A DNA stretch of 64,000 nucleotides from Poindextera sp035295705 (GTDB lineage: Bacteria; Pseudomonadota; Alphaproteobacteria; Caulobacterales; Caulobacteraceae). How positions within the stretch are numbered: the stretch's first letter is position 1; every line of letters begins with the position of its first letter. The stretch lies in assembly GCA_035295705.1 (NCBI GenBank), contig DATGIN010000015.1, forward strand, positions 1 through 64,000, read 5' to 3'. Under the pieces are notes generated by a model. That model ran no database searches. It was not told the origin of the DNA and saw nothing but the letters and a program-made list of their open reading frames with translations. Of the stretch, positions 44,282 through 52,705 are shown piece after piece. A program made the translations under genes and the position numbers.

Positions 44282-44346
44282 GCCCAAACCCTTGCTGTCG
44301 AACGGCGTGGAGAGGGTGTAGGCAAGGCCGAGGAGGAGGGAACGCC

Positions 44347-45156
44347 ATGGCCTACAACGAGATCACCTACGCCGTTGAAGACGGCGTCGCCGTCGTCACG
44401 CTCAACCGGCCGGACAAGCTGAACGCCTGGACCCCGACCATGGAGGGCGAGGTGCGCGCGGCGATGCGCGCCGCCGCCGATGACGAGGCCGTGAAGGTCA
44501 TCGTGCTGACCGGCGCCGGACGCGGCTTCTGCGCCGGCGCCGACATGGACACGCTGAACGCGATCCAGGCCGGGGGGCAGGCGCGCGCCGCGAGCGGGCC
44601 GTTCGACCCGGACGCCAATCCCAACTTCACGAAGACCTATTCCTATTTCCCGGCGGTGCCGAAGCCGATCATCGCGGCCGTGAACGGCGCCTGCGCAGGC
44701 CTTGGGCTCGTCATCGCGCTTTATGCGGACATGCGGTTCGCATCCGAGAACGCCGTCTTCCTGACGGCGTTTGCGCGGCGCGGCCTGATCGCCGAGCACG
44801 GCATCAGCTGGCTATTGCCCAGGCTGGTCGGCATGGCCAACGCCGCCGACCTGCTCTTCTCGTCGCGGCGGGTGACCGCCGGCGAGGCGAAGGAGCTCGG
44901 CCTGGTCAACAAGGTATTCTCCGAGGACGCCTTCATGGCCGGCGTCATGGGCTACGCGGCGATGCTGGCGAAGGAGGTTTCGCCCCGTTCCCTACGCGAA
45001 ATGAAGAGGGAAATCTGGAACGCCCAGTTCCAGGGTCTGGGCGAAGCGATCGACGCCGCCAATGGCGACATGGCCAAGAGCTTCACCAGCGAGGACTTCA
45101 AGGAGGGCGTCGCCCACTTTATGGAGAAACGCGCGCCGGCCTTCACCGGCCGGTAG
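44347..45156 (+). CDS. Enoyl-CoA hydratase/isomerase family protein
   Basis: A 269-residue crotonase-fold enzyme. The oxyanion-hole segments are GAGRGFCAGADM and NGACAGLGLVIAL. AEHGISWLLPRLVG supplies the substrate-base region with Glu at the usual hydratase position, although only one of the two catalytic Glu is clear (IAEHGIS). It probably hydrates enoyl-CoA products arising from branched-chain acyl-CoA. It sits between the bkd genes and the amidohydrolase/oxidase pair in one direction. The ATG follows a GGAGGAGGG ribosome site. Confidence 0.9.
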   Translation: MAYNEITYAVEDGVAVVTLNRPDKLNAWTPTMEGEVRAAMRAAADDEAVKVIVLTGAGRGFCAGADMDTLNAIQAGGQARAASGPFDPDANPNFTKTYSYFPAVPKPIIAAVNGACAGLGLVIALYADMRFASENAVFLTAFARRGLIAEHGISWLLPRLVGMANAADLLFSSRRVTAGEAKELGLVNKVFSEDAFMAGVMGYAAMLAKEVSPRSLREMKREIWNAQFQGLGEAIDAANGDMAKSFTSEDFKEGVAHFMEKRAPAFTGR

Positions 45157-45175
45157 CAGAAAGGGACCGCCCGCC

Positions 45176-46393
45176 ATGAACGCCCCCGTCATCGACCGCG
45201 ACCTCTGGACCGCAAGCGGCGAGGCGCTGCTCGACGACGCGATCGCCCTTCGTCGCGCGATCCACGCCGAGCCGGAGCTCGGGCTCGACTGCCCGAAGAC
45301 GACGGCGAAGATCAAGCGCGCGCTCGACGGGCTGCCGCTCGAGCTGCGCGAGGGACCGTCGACCACCGGGCTCGTGGCCGTCCTGCGTGGGCCGCAGAAC
45401 GGCCGCACGATCCTCTTGCGCGGCGACATGGACGCCCTGCCCCTGCAGGAGGACACCGGGCTCGACTTCGCCTCGCAGACGCACGGCGCCATGCACGCCT
45501 GCGGCCACGACACCCATGTCGCCATGCTGGCGGGCGCCGCCCGCGTGCTCTGCGGCCAGCGCGAACGGCTGAACGGCACGGTCGTCTTCATGTTCCAGCC
45601 CGGCGAGGAGGGCTGGCACGGCGCGAAGTACATGCTGGAGGACGGCCTCCTCGACAATCCGCGGCCCGATGCGGCGTTCGCGCTGCACATCTCGCCGAAC
45701 ATGCCGGCCGGCGTGTTCGCCGGTCGCGCCGGACCGCTGCTCGCCTCCGCCGACGAGTTCGAGATCCGGATCACCGGCAAGGGCGGCCATGGCGCCATGC
45801 CGCACGAGACGCTCGACCCCGTGCCGATCGCGGCCGAGACGGTCCTGGCGATGCAGACCCTGGTCAGCCGCAAGACGCCGCCGAACGAGTCGGCCGTCGT
45901 CACCGTCGGCAAGATCGAGAGCGGAACAACCGACAACGTCATCCCCGAGACCGCGACGCTTCTGGGCACCATCCGGACGCTGGACGAGCGCGTCCGCACC
46001 CTGTTGCACGAGGGCGTGGAGCGGGTGGCGACGCACGTCGCGCTGGCCCACGGCGCGCGCGCCGAGACCGAGATCACGCCGGGCTTTCCGGTCACCGTCT
46101 GCGACGGCCGCATCGTCGACCTCGCCGAGCGCACCGCGATCGCCCTCTTCGGCGAGCACGGCTGGCGCACCATGCCCTCGCCGGTGATGGGGGCCGAGGA
46201 CTTCGCCTACGTCCTGCAGCAGATGCCGGGCGCGATGGCGTTTCTCGGCGCGGTGCCCGAGGGCGGCGACTACCACTCGTGCTGCGGCCTCCACTCGAAC
46301 CGGATGGTCCTGGACGAGCGCGTCATGGCCCGCGGCGTTGCGATGCATTGCGCCATGGCCGAAGCCTTCCTGAACGGCGAGGCGGTGGTCTGA
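45176..46393 (+). CDS. M20 family amidohydrolase (hippurate-hydrolase/aminoacylase type)
   Basis: A 405-residue M20D zinc amidohydrolase. Metal ligands and catalytic residues are visible in RGDMDALPLQED, HACGHDTHVAMLAG and FQPGEEGWHG; the last His ligand is near the C-terminus in GGDYHSCCGLHSN. The lid domain (about 190-305) has the GGHGAMPHETLDP motif. It removes acyl groups from N-acyl amino acids. It starts 19 bases after the hydratase, and its stop is overlapped by the oxidase start codon CTGA, suggesting that deacylation and oxidation of the amino acid are coupled. Cytoplasmic. Confidence 0.93.
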   Translation: MNAPVIDRDLWTASGEALLDDAIALRRAIHAEPELGLDCPKTTAKIKRALDGLPLELREGPSTTGLVAVLRGPQNGRTILLRGDMDALPLQEDTGLDFASQTHGAMHACGHDTHVAMLAGAARVLCGQRERLNGTVVFMFQPGEEGWHGAKYMLEDGLLDNPRPDAAFALHISPNMPAGVFAGRAGPLLASADEFEIRITGKGGHGAMPHETLDPVPIAAETVLAMQTLVSRKTPPNESAVVTVGKIESGTTDNVIPETATLLGTIRTLDERVRTLLHEGVERVATHVALAHGARAETEITPGFPVTVCDGRIVDLAERTAIALFGEHGWRTMPSPVMGAEDFAYVLQQMPGAMAFLGAVPEGGDYHSCCGLHSNRMVLDERVMARGVAMHCAMAEAFLNGEAVV

Positions 46394-47577
46394 GCCACGT
46401 CGACCGCCGGCGCCTGCTCCACACCGCGAGCGCTCTGAGTGGTCTGAGCGCGGTCGGGCTGGGCGGCTGCGTCGAACAGGCGGCGACCGCTTCCGCGCCA
46501 ATCGTCCCGCCGTTCGCGCCGGCTCCATCGCTCGCCGCGGTCAGGGCGAGCGAGGACCGCATCATCGACGTCACGGTCTGCCTCAGGCCATTCCGCGCCG
46601 AAGGTCCGCGGCTGGACGTCGAGCCGCTGGGCGGCAAGACCGTCGTGCACAACTACGGCCATGGCGGCAGCGGCTGGTCGCTGTCGTGGGGTTCGAGCAC
46701 GATCGCGATCGAGCGGGCGATGGCGGCCTCCCCGTCTGCGGTCGCCGTCATCGGTTGCGGGGCGCTCGGCCTCACGTCGGCGATCCTCGCCCAGCGCGCT
46801 GGCGCGCGCGTGACGATCTACGCCAAGGATCTCCTGCCCCAGACACGCTCGGCGCGCGCCATCGGCAGCTGGACTCCCGACTCCCGCATCGCGCTCGAGA
46901 GCAAGGCGGCCGCCAACTTCCCGGCTCTGTGGGAGCGGATGGCGCGCACGTCGTTCAAGACCTACCGCACCTATCTCGGCTTGCCGGGCGCGCCGGTTGA
47001 GTTCAGCGACCGCTACATCATCCACGCGCATCCCGACCCCGACGGCGCCCCGAAGACCCTCCAGCCCGAGCTAGACTTCATGAGCCTGAGCGAGCGGTTG
47101 AGCGACTTCGGCGCGCCGTCGGTGGTGTTGCCGGCGGGCGCGACCCCCTTTCCGGGGCCGGTGCGGCGGTTCACCTCGTTGCAGTTCAACATCGCTGACT
47201 ATGGCCACATGCTGATGGACGACTTCCTCCTGGCCGGCGGACGCGTCCAGCGGCGGGAGTTCCACGATCCCTCGGAGCTAGCGGCGCTGGCCGAGCCGGT
47301 GGTCATCAACTGCACCGGCTATGGCGCCCGCGCGCTCTGGAAGGACGCATCGATCGTGCCCGTGCGCGGGCAGGTGACGTGGCTGATCCCGCAGCCCGAA
47401 GTAACCTACGGGGTGCTCTACGACGGCGTGAACATGCTCGCCCGCCGCGACGGCATCGTCCTGCAACTCACCGACGGCAGCGACATGTTGGGCTACGACG
47501 ACGACAACGAGACGCCGGATGCGGCCGAAGCGCGGACGGTGGTCGACCGGATCGCGAGGCTCTATCCGCGCGCCTAG
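46390..47577 (+). CDS. D-amino-acid-oxidase-like flavoprotein, circularly permuted, with Tat/lipoprotein signal
   Basis: A 395-residue protein when read from CTG at 46390; no ATG or GTG in frame gives a sensible N-terminus. The first 27 residues form a twin-arginine signal (DRRRLLHTAS) with a lipobox-like GLGGC. Next comes the DAO C-terminal signature, CLRPFRAEGPRLDVE (64-78) and VVHNYGHGGSGWSLSWG (85-101), and only then the Rossmann turn VIGCGALGL (120-128). In known DAOs that order is reversed, so the fold is permuted. The protein ends at IARLYPRA, exactly where a normal DAO would continue into RPxRP. It oxidises D-amino acids (inferred). It is coupled to the amidohydrolase by a 4-base overlap. 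Confidence 0.82.
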   Translation: MSHVDRRRLLHTASALSGLSAVGLGGCVEQAATASAPIVPPFAPAPSLAAVRASEDRIIDVTVCLRPFRAEGPRLDVEPLGGKTVVHNYGHGGSGWSLSWGSSTIAIERAMAASPSAVAVIGCGALGLTSAILAQRAGARVTIYAKDLLPQTRSARAIGSWTPDSRIALESKAAANFPALWERMARTSFKTYRTYLGLPGAPVEFSDRYIIHAHPDPDGAPKTLQPELDFMSLSERLSDFGAPSVVLPAGATPFPGPVRRFTSLQFNIADYGHMLMDDFLLAGGRVQRREFHDPSELAALAEPVVINCTGYGARALWKDASIVPVRGQVTWLIPQPEVTYGVLYDGVNMLARRDGIVLQLTDGSDMLGYDDDNETPDAAEARTVVDRIARLYPRA

Positions 47578-50048
47578 TCGCCTCCACCCGCGGCCGCCTC
47601 GTGCAGGACGGCCGAGCTGCGCGGACGGCGCTCGGCCATGGGAATGGGCGCTTCGCCGATCACCTGCTCCGCCTCCAGCCGATCGAGGTCGGCCGCCGTT
47701 ACGCCGAGGATGCGGCCCAGCACCTCGCGCGTCGACTGGCCAAGCGTCGGCGCGGGATTGCGGATCGGATAGGGCTCGCCGTCTTCGCGGAACGCCGGCG
47801 AGGGCTGCATGGTGAAGTCGAGGTGGACGCGGGGCACGTCCTGCCAGTAGCCGCGCGCCGTCAGCTGCGGCTCGTACAGCATCAGCTCGTGGAAGCCGCG
47901 CGCGACGCCGGCGGCGACGCCGCTCGCCTGCAGCGCCTCCATCGCTTCGTCCGCAGACTGCGTTTTCGTCCACGCCGCGATCGCCGCCTCGATGACGTCC
48001 TCGGCGGCGCGGCGGCCCGCGACGGTCGCTAGAGCGGCGTCGGACGCAAGATCGCTCCGCCCGGTCACCTCGCAGAGCGCGGCCCACGCCCGGTCGTCGG
48101 TCACGGCGATCACGATCCAGGCGTCGTCTCCGTCGCACGGGAAGACGCCATGCGGGACGAAAACCGGATGCCGGTTGCCCAAGCGAGGACCCACCTTCCC
48201 GGTGACGGACTGCTCGATGATCCAGGGGGCGACCAGAGGGAACAGGCACTCGATCTGGCTCAGGTCGACGAACTGTCCCTTGCCCGTGCGCTTGCGGTGC
48301 AGGAGTGCGGTCAGCATCGCCGCGCAGGCGTTCAGGCCGCCGATCGGGTCGCCGTAGGCTACGTGGTTCATGGTCGGCGGCGCGCCCTCGAATCCGGTCA
48401 CGCCGGGCAGGCCCGAGCCGTGCTCCAGCGTCGAGCCATAGCCGCGTAGCTCCGCCCAGTCGGTGTTGGCGCCGTACGGCGGCATCGAGACCATCACCAG
48501 GTCCGCCCGCTCGCGCACGAGTCCGGCGTAGTCGAGGCCGAAACGCGGCAGGACGTCCTGAGCGTAGTTCTCGATCACCGCGTCGGCCGTGCGCACCAGC
48601 TGCTTCAGGAGGTCGGCCCCCTCGGGCCGTGTCAGGTCGAGGGTGATGCCGGTCTTGTTGCGGTTCACGAACTGGAAATAGAGCGCCTTCTCGTGCAACT
48701 GGTCGGCGAGCGCGGCCTCTGTGTAGTCGCCGCCGCGCCACCAGTCCGGATAGACACGGCTCTCGACCTTGATCACCTCGGCGCCCAGGTCTGCGAGCTG
48801 GCGGGTGGCGAGCGGCCCGGCCCAGCCCATCGTGAGGTCGACGATCCGCACCCCCGCGAGCGGCAGGCCGCCATCCTTGCCGATGCGCTGGCGACGCGGC
48901 GCCGGCCGCCAAGTCTTCGTATGCGCGCCGGCCAACGGCGCCGCGCCGTCGTGCGCAGGCGGCGTGGCGTTGAGATGCTGCGGCGCGACCGGCGCCTCGA
49001 ACGTCGCCTCGCCGATCCTCACGCGGCCGAAGGCGCCGTGCGCGCGGTGCGCTGGCGAGGCCAGGAGGTCGGCCATCGACGGGATCGCCACCAGCGGCAC
49101 CCTTCGGCGAAGGCCCTCCAGCGACCACTCCCGCGCCGTGCGCTGCATCAGGGCCGGAGCGATCTGTGCATCCACGGCGTCGGCGAGCATGAAGCGCTGA
49201 GGCGCGGTCGCGAACTCGGGGTTCGCGTGCGTCGCCTTGAGGCCCAGCATGTCGCAGAAGCCGCGCCACTGGTCGTTCGAGAAGGCGGTGACGCCGAGCC
49301 AGCCGTCCTTGGTCGGATAAATTCCGCACGGGAAGACCGGGAAAAAGCGGTTCAGGCCCCATCGCTGCTCGACCGCGGCCATCGCGACCGTGACGGCGGC
49401 CTGGAACTCCGGCTCGCAGGCGTTCGCCTCCTGCAGGCTCACTTCGAATTTCCTCCCCCCTGGAGAGTCGGCGATCAGCGAGGCGACCACGGCGGAGAAC
49501 GCTGAGAGCGCGCCCGGCAGGTAGGCCTGGCTCTGCGGCTGCACGATCGGGGCCTTCCCGTACTCGCCCACCTGCCGCACGCACCCGGCGAGGGCGCGCA
49601 CGACGGCGTCCGCGCCGGCGTAGTCGCGGTAAGGTCCGCTTTCGCCGAACCAGCTCAGCGAGACGATGTGCAGATGCGGGAATGCGGCGCGCAGCGCGGC
49701 GTGCCCGCTCGGCCCCGCGTTCCAGCCCGCTCCGTGGCGGCCGTCGATGAGGACATCGGCGGCGCCCGCGATCTCGCCCAAGCGCTCGGCGTCGTCGGGG
49801 TCGGCGATGATGCTGGCCTTGTTCGTGTTCAGCCAGGCGAAGAGGGCGCTTTCCTTTGCGCCCCCGCCGACATCGGCGAACGGTGGCCAAAGCCTCCGAT
49901 CGGGATCGCCGCCCGGCGGCTCGACCTTGACCACCTCGGCGCCGAAGTCGGCGAACAGCTTGCCGCAATAGGCGGCGGCGTGCCCGCGCCCGAACTCCGC
50001 AACCCTAATTCCGCTGAAGGGCCTGGCCCCTCGATCGCTTTCACCCAT
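47574..50048 (-). CDS. Tandem CaiB/BaiF-type family III CoA-transferase
   Basis: An 824-residue protein made of two family III CoA-transferase domains (about 1-395 and 410-805). Both have the GAEVVKVE/GAEVIKVE strand near the N-terminus. In the second half the catalytic Asp is recognisable in VAYGDPIGGLNA; the equivalent stretch of the first half reads QAYLPGALSA and has no Asp, so that half may be structural. It transfers CoA between carboxylates, in this setting possibly to activate acids of the adjacent catabolic genes. It is convergent with the oxidase gene (stops overlap). Such double-length proteins occur in alpha-proteobacteria and actinobacteria. Confidence 0.9.
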   Translation of the reverse strand: MGESDRGARPFSGIRVAEFGRGHAAAYCGKLFADFGAEVVKVEPPGGDPDRRLWPPFADVGGGAKESALFAWLNTNKASIIADPDDAERLGEIAGAADVLIDGRHGAGWNAGPSGHAALRAAFPHLHIVSLSWFGESGPYRDYAGADAVVRALAGCVRQVGEYGKAPIVQPQSQAYLPGALSAFSAVVASLIADSPGGRKFEVSLQEANACEPEFQAAVTVAMAAVEQRWGLNRFFPVFPCGIYPTKDGWLGVTAFSNDQWRGFCDMLGLKATHANPEFATAPQRFMLADAVDAQIAPALMQRTAREWSLEGLRRRVPLVAIPSMADLLASPAHRAHGAFGRVRIGEATFEAPVAPQHLNATPPAHDGAAPLAGAHTKTWRPAPRRQRIGKDGGLPLAGVRIVDLTMGWAGPLATRQLADLGAEVIKVESRVYPDWWRGGDYTEAALADQLHEKALYFQFVNRNKTGITLDLTRPEGADLLKQLVRTADAVIENYAQDVLPRFGLDYAGLVRERADLVMVSMPPYGANTDWAELRGYGSTLEHGSGLPGVTGFEGAPPTMNHVAYGDPIGGLNACAAMLTALLHRKRTGKGQFVDLSQIECLFPLVAPWIIEQSVTGKVGPRLGNRHPVFVPHGVFPCDGDDAWIVIAVTDDRAWAALCEVTGRSDLASDAALATVAGRRAAEDVIEAAIAAWTKTQSADEAMEALQASGVAAGVARGFHELMLYEPQLTARGYWQDVPRVHLDFTMQPSPAFREDGEPYPIRNPAPTLGQSTREVLGRILGVTAADLDRLEAEQVIGEAPIPMAERRPRSSAVLHEAAAGGGD

Positions 50049-50095
50049 GCCGTCGATTGTTGCGGAGAACGCCGCAAAACGGCAAGCCTCCCGGC

Positions 50096-51013
50096 ATGCT
50101 CGACACCCTCGTTGGTCCGCTGCTGAGAGACACGCTTGGCCTTCAGGCCGCGTCGGTCCGGCCGCTTGCCGGCGGCGAGGTCGGCCGCGTCTTCCGCGCC
50201 GACGCCGGCGGCGCGTCGTACGCAGTGAAGTTCGTCAATGCCCAGACCGAGCCGGCTTTCGCTGACGAGTCGGTCGGCGACCGCGTTTACGGCTCGCGCT
50301 GGAGCAACCTTCGGCCGGCGCATGCCCTCATCGAAGCGAGCGGGCTCCCCCTTCCCGCTCTGCACGCGGCCGGAACGCTGCCCGACCAGGGCGTTCACTA
50401 CGCGATCCTCGACTTTCTGGACGGCGACGCCGACGACGGTTCGCCGGCCTGGTCGGCCTGTGTCGGCGAGGCGCTAGGCCGTTTGCACGCGATCACGCGT
50501 GCGTACCAGGGATGGGTCGCGATGAACCGTCCCTACCCAGAGCCGTGGTCCAGCGCGTTCGGATCGAGCTTCCGGCAATGGTCCGAGCGGTCCGCGCCCT
50601 ATCTGCCGCCATCGGTGCGCGAGGATCTGCGTCGCTGCTGCGAGCGCCGGCTCGCGGCGCTGGCCGAGCCGGACGCGTTCGTGCTCTCGCACACCGACGG
50701 CTTCCAGGGGGTGCTCAGGCACGACGGCGCGTGGTCGCTGCTCGGCGTCATCGACATCGAAGACCATCAGTTCACTGACCAGCGCTTCGTGCTTGCCGGC
50801 TTTGAGCTGGCGCAGGCCTTCTGGGGCCGCGGCCTCGATCCGGCCTTCTGGGACGCCTACGCCGCGCACCAGCCGGTGGACCCGGAGTATCGCGAGCTCA
50901 GGCCGCTGTTCTGGGCCCACTACCTGCTGGTCTGGACGTGGGTATTCCGCGACCGGCCGGACCTGCGCGATCCGACCGTCGAACGACTGGGCCGCGTCGT
51001 CGCCCCCGGTTAA
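50096..51013 (+). CDS. APH/fructosamine-kinase-like phosphotransferase
   Basis: A 305-residue APH-fold protein: GGEVGRVFRADAGG (ATP loop), YAVKFV (Lys), catalytic-loop stretch SHTDGFQGVL and metal-binding VIDIEDHQF. The Asn that normally follows HxD by five positions is Val here, so Mg binding is altered and activity may be reduced or different. An in-frame start 39 bases upstream exists, but ATG at 50096 is chosen because it is close to the first strand. Substrate unknown; it is divergent from the CoA transferase and next to a GFA/lactonase pair. Confidence 0.8.
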   Translation: MLDTLVGPLLRDTLGLQAASVRPLAGGEVGRVFRADAGGASYAVKFVNAQTEPAFADESVGDRVYGSRWSNLRPAHALIEASGLPLPALHAAGTLPDQGVHYAILDFLDGDADDGSPAWSACVGEALGRLHAITRAYQGWVAMNRPYPEPWSSAFGSSFRQWSERSAPYLPPSVREDLRRCCERRLAALAEPDAFVLSHTDGFQGVLRHDGAWSLLGVIDIEDHQFTDQRFVLAGFELAQAFWGRGLDPAFWDAYAAHQPVDPEYRELRPLFWAHYLLVWTWVFRDRPDLRDPTVERLGRVVAPG

Positions 51014-51015
51014 GA

Positions 51016-51423
51016 TCATGTCCGCGGGTTCTCGTCCCACGCCGGCGCGTCCGTTGGCAGAGCGACCCAGGCGTGCTTGTCCTTCGTCCACACCGACTGC
51101 TCGGGCGGCGCGAAGCCGGGGTCGGCGAAACAGCCGAGCGCGACGCCGATCCGATCCGGCATGCGGGCGGGCGCCCAGAAGACGTTCGACCCGCACTCCG
51201 GGCAGAAGTGGAAGGTGACCGGAAACCCGGAAGCCGACTCGCGCGTGAACGTCCGGGTCGCCCCGCTGGCGTGGACGCGCTCGCGGCGATAGAAAACTGC
51301 GACGCTGAAGGCGCTGCCGGTGCGGCGCTGGCAGTCGAGGCAGTGGCACATCGAACTGCGCGTCGGTTCGCCGTCGCACGCGACTTCCAGCGCGCCGCAG
51401 TGGCACAGGGCGGTGCGGATCAC
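51016..51423 (-). CDS. GFA (CENP-V/glutathione-dependent formaldehyde-activating) family protein
   Basis: A 135-residue zinc protein with the GFA Cys pattern: CHCG at residues 7-10, CHCLDC in the second site and CPECG in the third. Such proteins bind one or two zinc ions and are often called glutathione-dependent formaldehyde-activating enzymes, although most have no proven activity. It starts where the lactonase-like gene ends, with a 4-base overlap, so they are co-transcribed. The stop lies just 3 bases beyond the end of the convergent kinase gene. Confidence 0.92.
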   Translation of the reverse strand: MIRTALCHCGALEVACDGEPTRSSMCHCLDCQRRTGSAFSVAVFYRRERVHASGATRTFTRESASGFPVTFHFCPECGSNVFWAPARMPDRIGVALGCFADPGFAPPEQSVWTKDKHAWVALPTDAPAWDENPRT

Positions 51424-52220
51424 GGCCGCACCGGATCTGCGTCGAGGCGGACGATGTGGCCGGCAAGCTCGTCAGCGGGCGGCGGGAAACGCTCCAGCAC
51501 GAGCGGGTCGTGGCCGGGAATGACCAGGTCGTCGGCCGAAGCCAGGCGCTTCAGCGTGCGGTGACCCTCGAGCATCGCGGCCACGTCGTGCACGATCGGG
51601 AACGGGCGCGCCTCGTCGATGTTGGCGTAGAGGTGGGCGGCGTCCGAGGCGAGCACGAGCCAGCCGCGTCGGGTCCAGACCCGCACCGCCTGCATCCCCA
51701 TCGTGTGCCCGCCGATCAGGTGCAGAGAAAGACCGGGCGCCAGCTCCGCATCTCCGGCGTGGAAGGCGACGCGTCCATCGAACACCTTCCTGACCATCTC
51801 GGCGACGTCGTCGGCGACATAGGCCTGGCGGAGCGCCGCATGCGTCATGCAGCGGCCGGTGGCGTAGGCCATCTCGGCGTCCTGCACGTGATAGCGCGCC
51901 GCCGGGAAGAGCGCGTGGTTGCCGGCATGGTCGTAGTGCAGGTGCGTGATGATCACGTCGGCGATGCTCGCGGGCGCGACGCCGAGGGCGCTGAGGCCGG
52001 CCTCCACAGGGTTCATGAGCGCGCGCCCCCGCTGCGCGGCCATCGCCGCATCGAAGCCGGTATCAATGAGAAAGGTCCCGCCCTCGCCGCGTACGAGCCA
52101 GACGAAGAAGTCGATCGGCGACGGTCCGTCGTGCGCGTCGCCGCCAATGAAGTTCTGCTTGGACGTCCGCGCGGCGTGGCGCGCGTAGCGGATGGCGTAG
52201 ACCTCGTTCGGCGCCGGCAT
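51420..52220 (-). CDS. Metallo-beta-lactamase-fold hydrolase, N-acyl-homoserine-lactonase-like
   Basis: A 266-residue metallo-beta-lactamase-fold protein with HLHYDHAGN (metal ligands) and the later His/Asp ligands in LIGGHTMG, VLASDAAH and IPGHDPLV. The AiiA-type acyl-homoserine-lactone hydrolases share this pattern, with two zinc ions; other lactones are possible. Length and lack of a signal peptide fit a cytoplasmic enzyme. It reads away from the CMD gene, and its stop overlaps the GFA start. Whether it quenches quorum signals is unknown; no luxI/luxR is in the window. Confidence 0.88.
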   Translation of the reverse strand: MPAPNEVYAIRYARHAARTSKQNFIGGDAHDGPSPIDFFVWLVRGEGGTFLIDTGFDAAMAAQRGRALMNPVEAGLSALGVAPASIADVIITHLHYDHAGNHALFPAARYHVQDAEMAYATGRCMTHAALRQAYVADDVAEMVRKVFDGRVAFHAGDAELAPGLSLHLIGGHTMGMQAVRVWTRRGWLVLASDAAHLYANIDEARPFPIVHDVAAMLEGHRTLKRLASADDLVIPGHDPLVLERFPPPADELAGHIVRLDADPVRP

Positions 52221-52315
52221 CGCCGCCTCCGTGAGTTGTCGAGCGGTGGCGGCGTTGTCGGCTGTCCGGCTAAGGTGCTCAAGGGCTGCTGCGCTCGGGT
52301 GGGAGGATGAAGGCA

Positions 52316-52705
52316 ATGACTGACGAAGAGCGGTTCGAGGCGGGGATGGCGGTCCGTCGCGCGGTGCTGGGCGCCGACTACGTCGACCGCTCGATGGCGC
52401 AATCGGGCGCCTTCATGGCTCCGTTCCAGCGCCTGGCGACTGAGTGGTGTTGGGGCGAGATATGGACGCGGGACGGGCTCGACCGGCGGGCGCGGAGCTT
52501 GATGAACCTCGCCATGCTGACCGCGCTCGGCAAGCCGAACGAGCTGAAGCTGCATGTCAAAGGGGCGTTGAACAACGGCCTGAGCGTTGAGGAGATCGGC
52601 GAAGCGCTGCTGCATGCGACCGTCTACTGCGGCATTCCCGCCGGGCTGGAAGCCTTCCGCGCCGCGAGTGAAGCGCTGAAGGAGGCGGGGGTGATCCCGG
52701 CATGA
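52316..52705 (+). CDS. Carboxymuconolactone decarboxylase family protein
   Basis: A 129-residue CMD-fold helical protein. ELKLHVKGALNNGLSVEEIGE and ALLHATVYCGIPAGLEAFR are the usual core; the latter carries the conserved His. It is like 4-carboxymuconolactone decarboxylase (PcaC) but may have another substrate. There is an ATG three codons upstream, but the GGGAGG ribosome site fits this one. Its stop overlaps the next gene by 4 bases (dehydrogenase), so the pair is an operon, perhaps for aromatic acid breakdown. Confidence 0.9.
   Translation: MTDEERFEAGMAVRRAVLGADYVDRSMAQSGAFMAPFQRLATEWCWGEIWTRDGLDRRARSLMNLAMLTALGKPNELKLHVKGALNNGLSVEEIGEALLHATVYCGIPAGLEAFRAASEALKEAGVIPA

Noticed and set aside
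47278..49968. Minus-strand open frame of 896 codons
   Set aside because: A wrong-phase frame over the CoA transferase; the transferase frame shows real family motifs.
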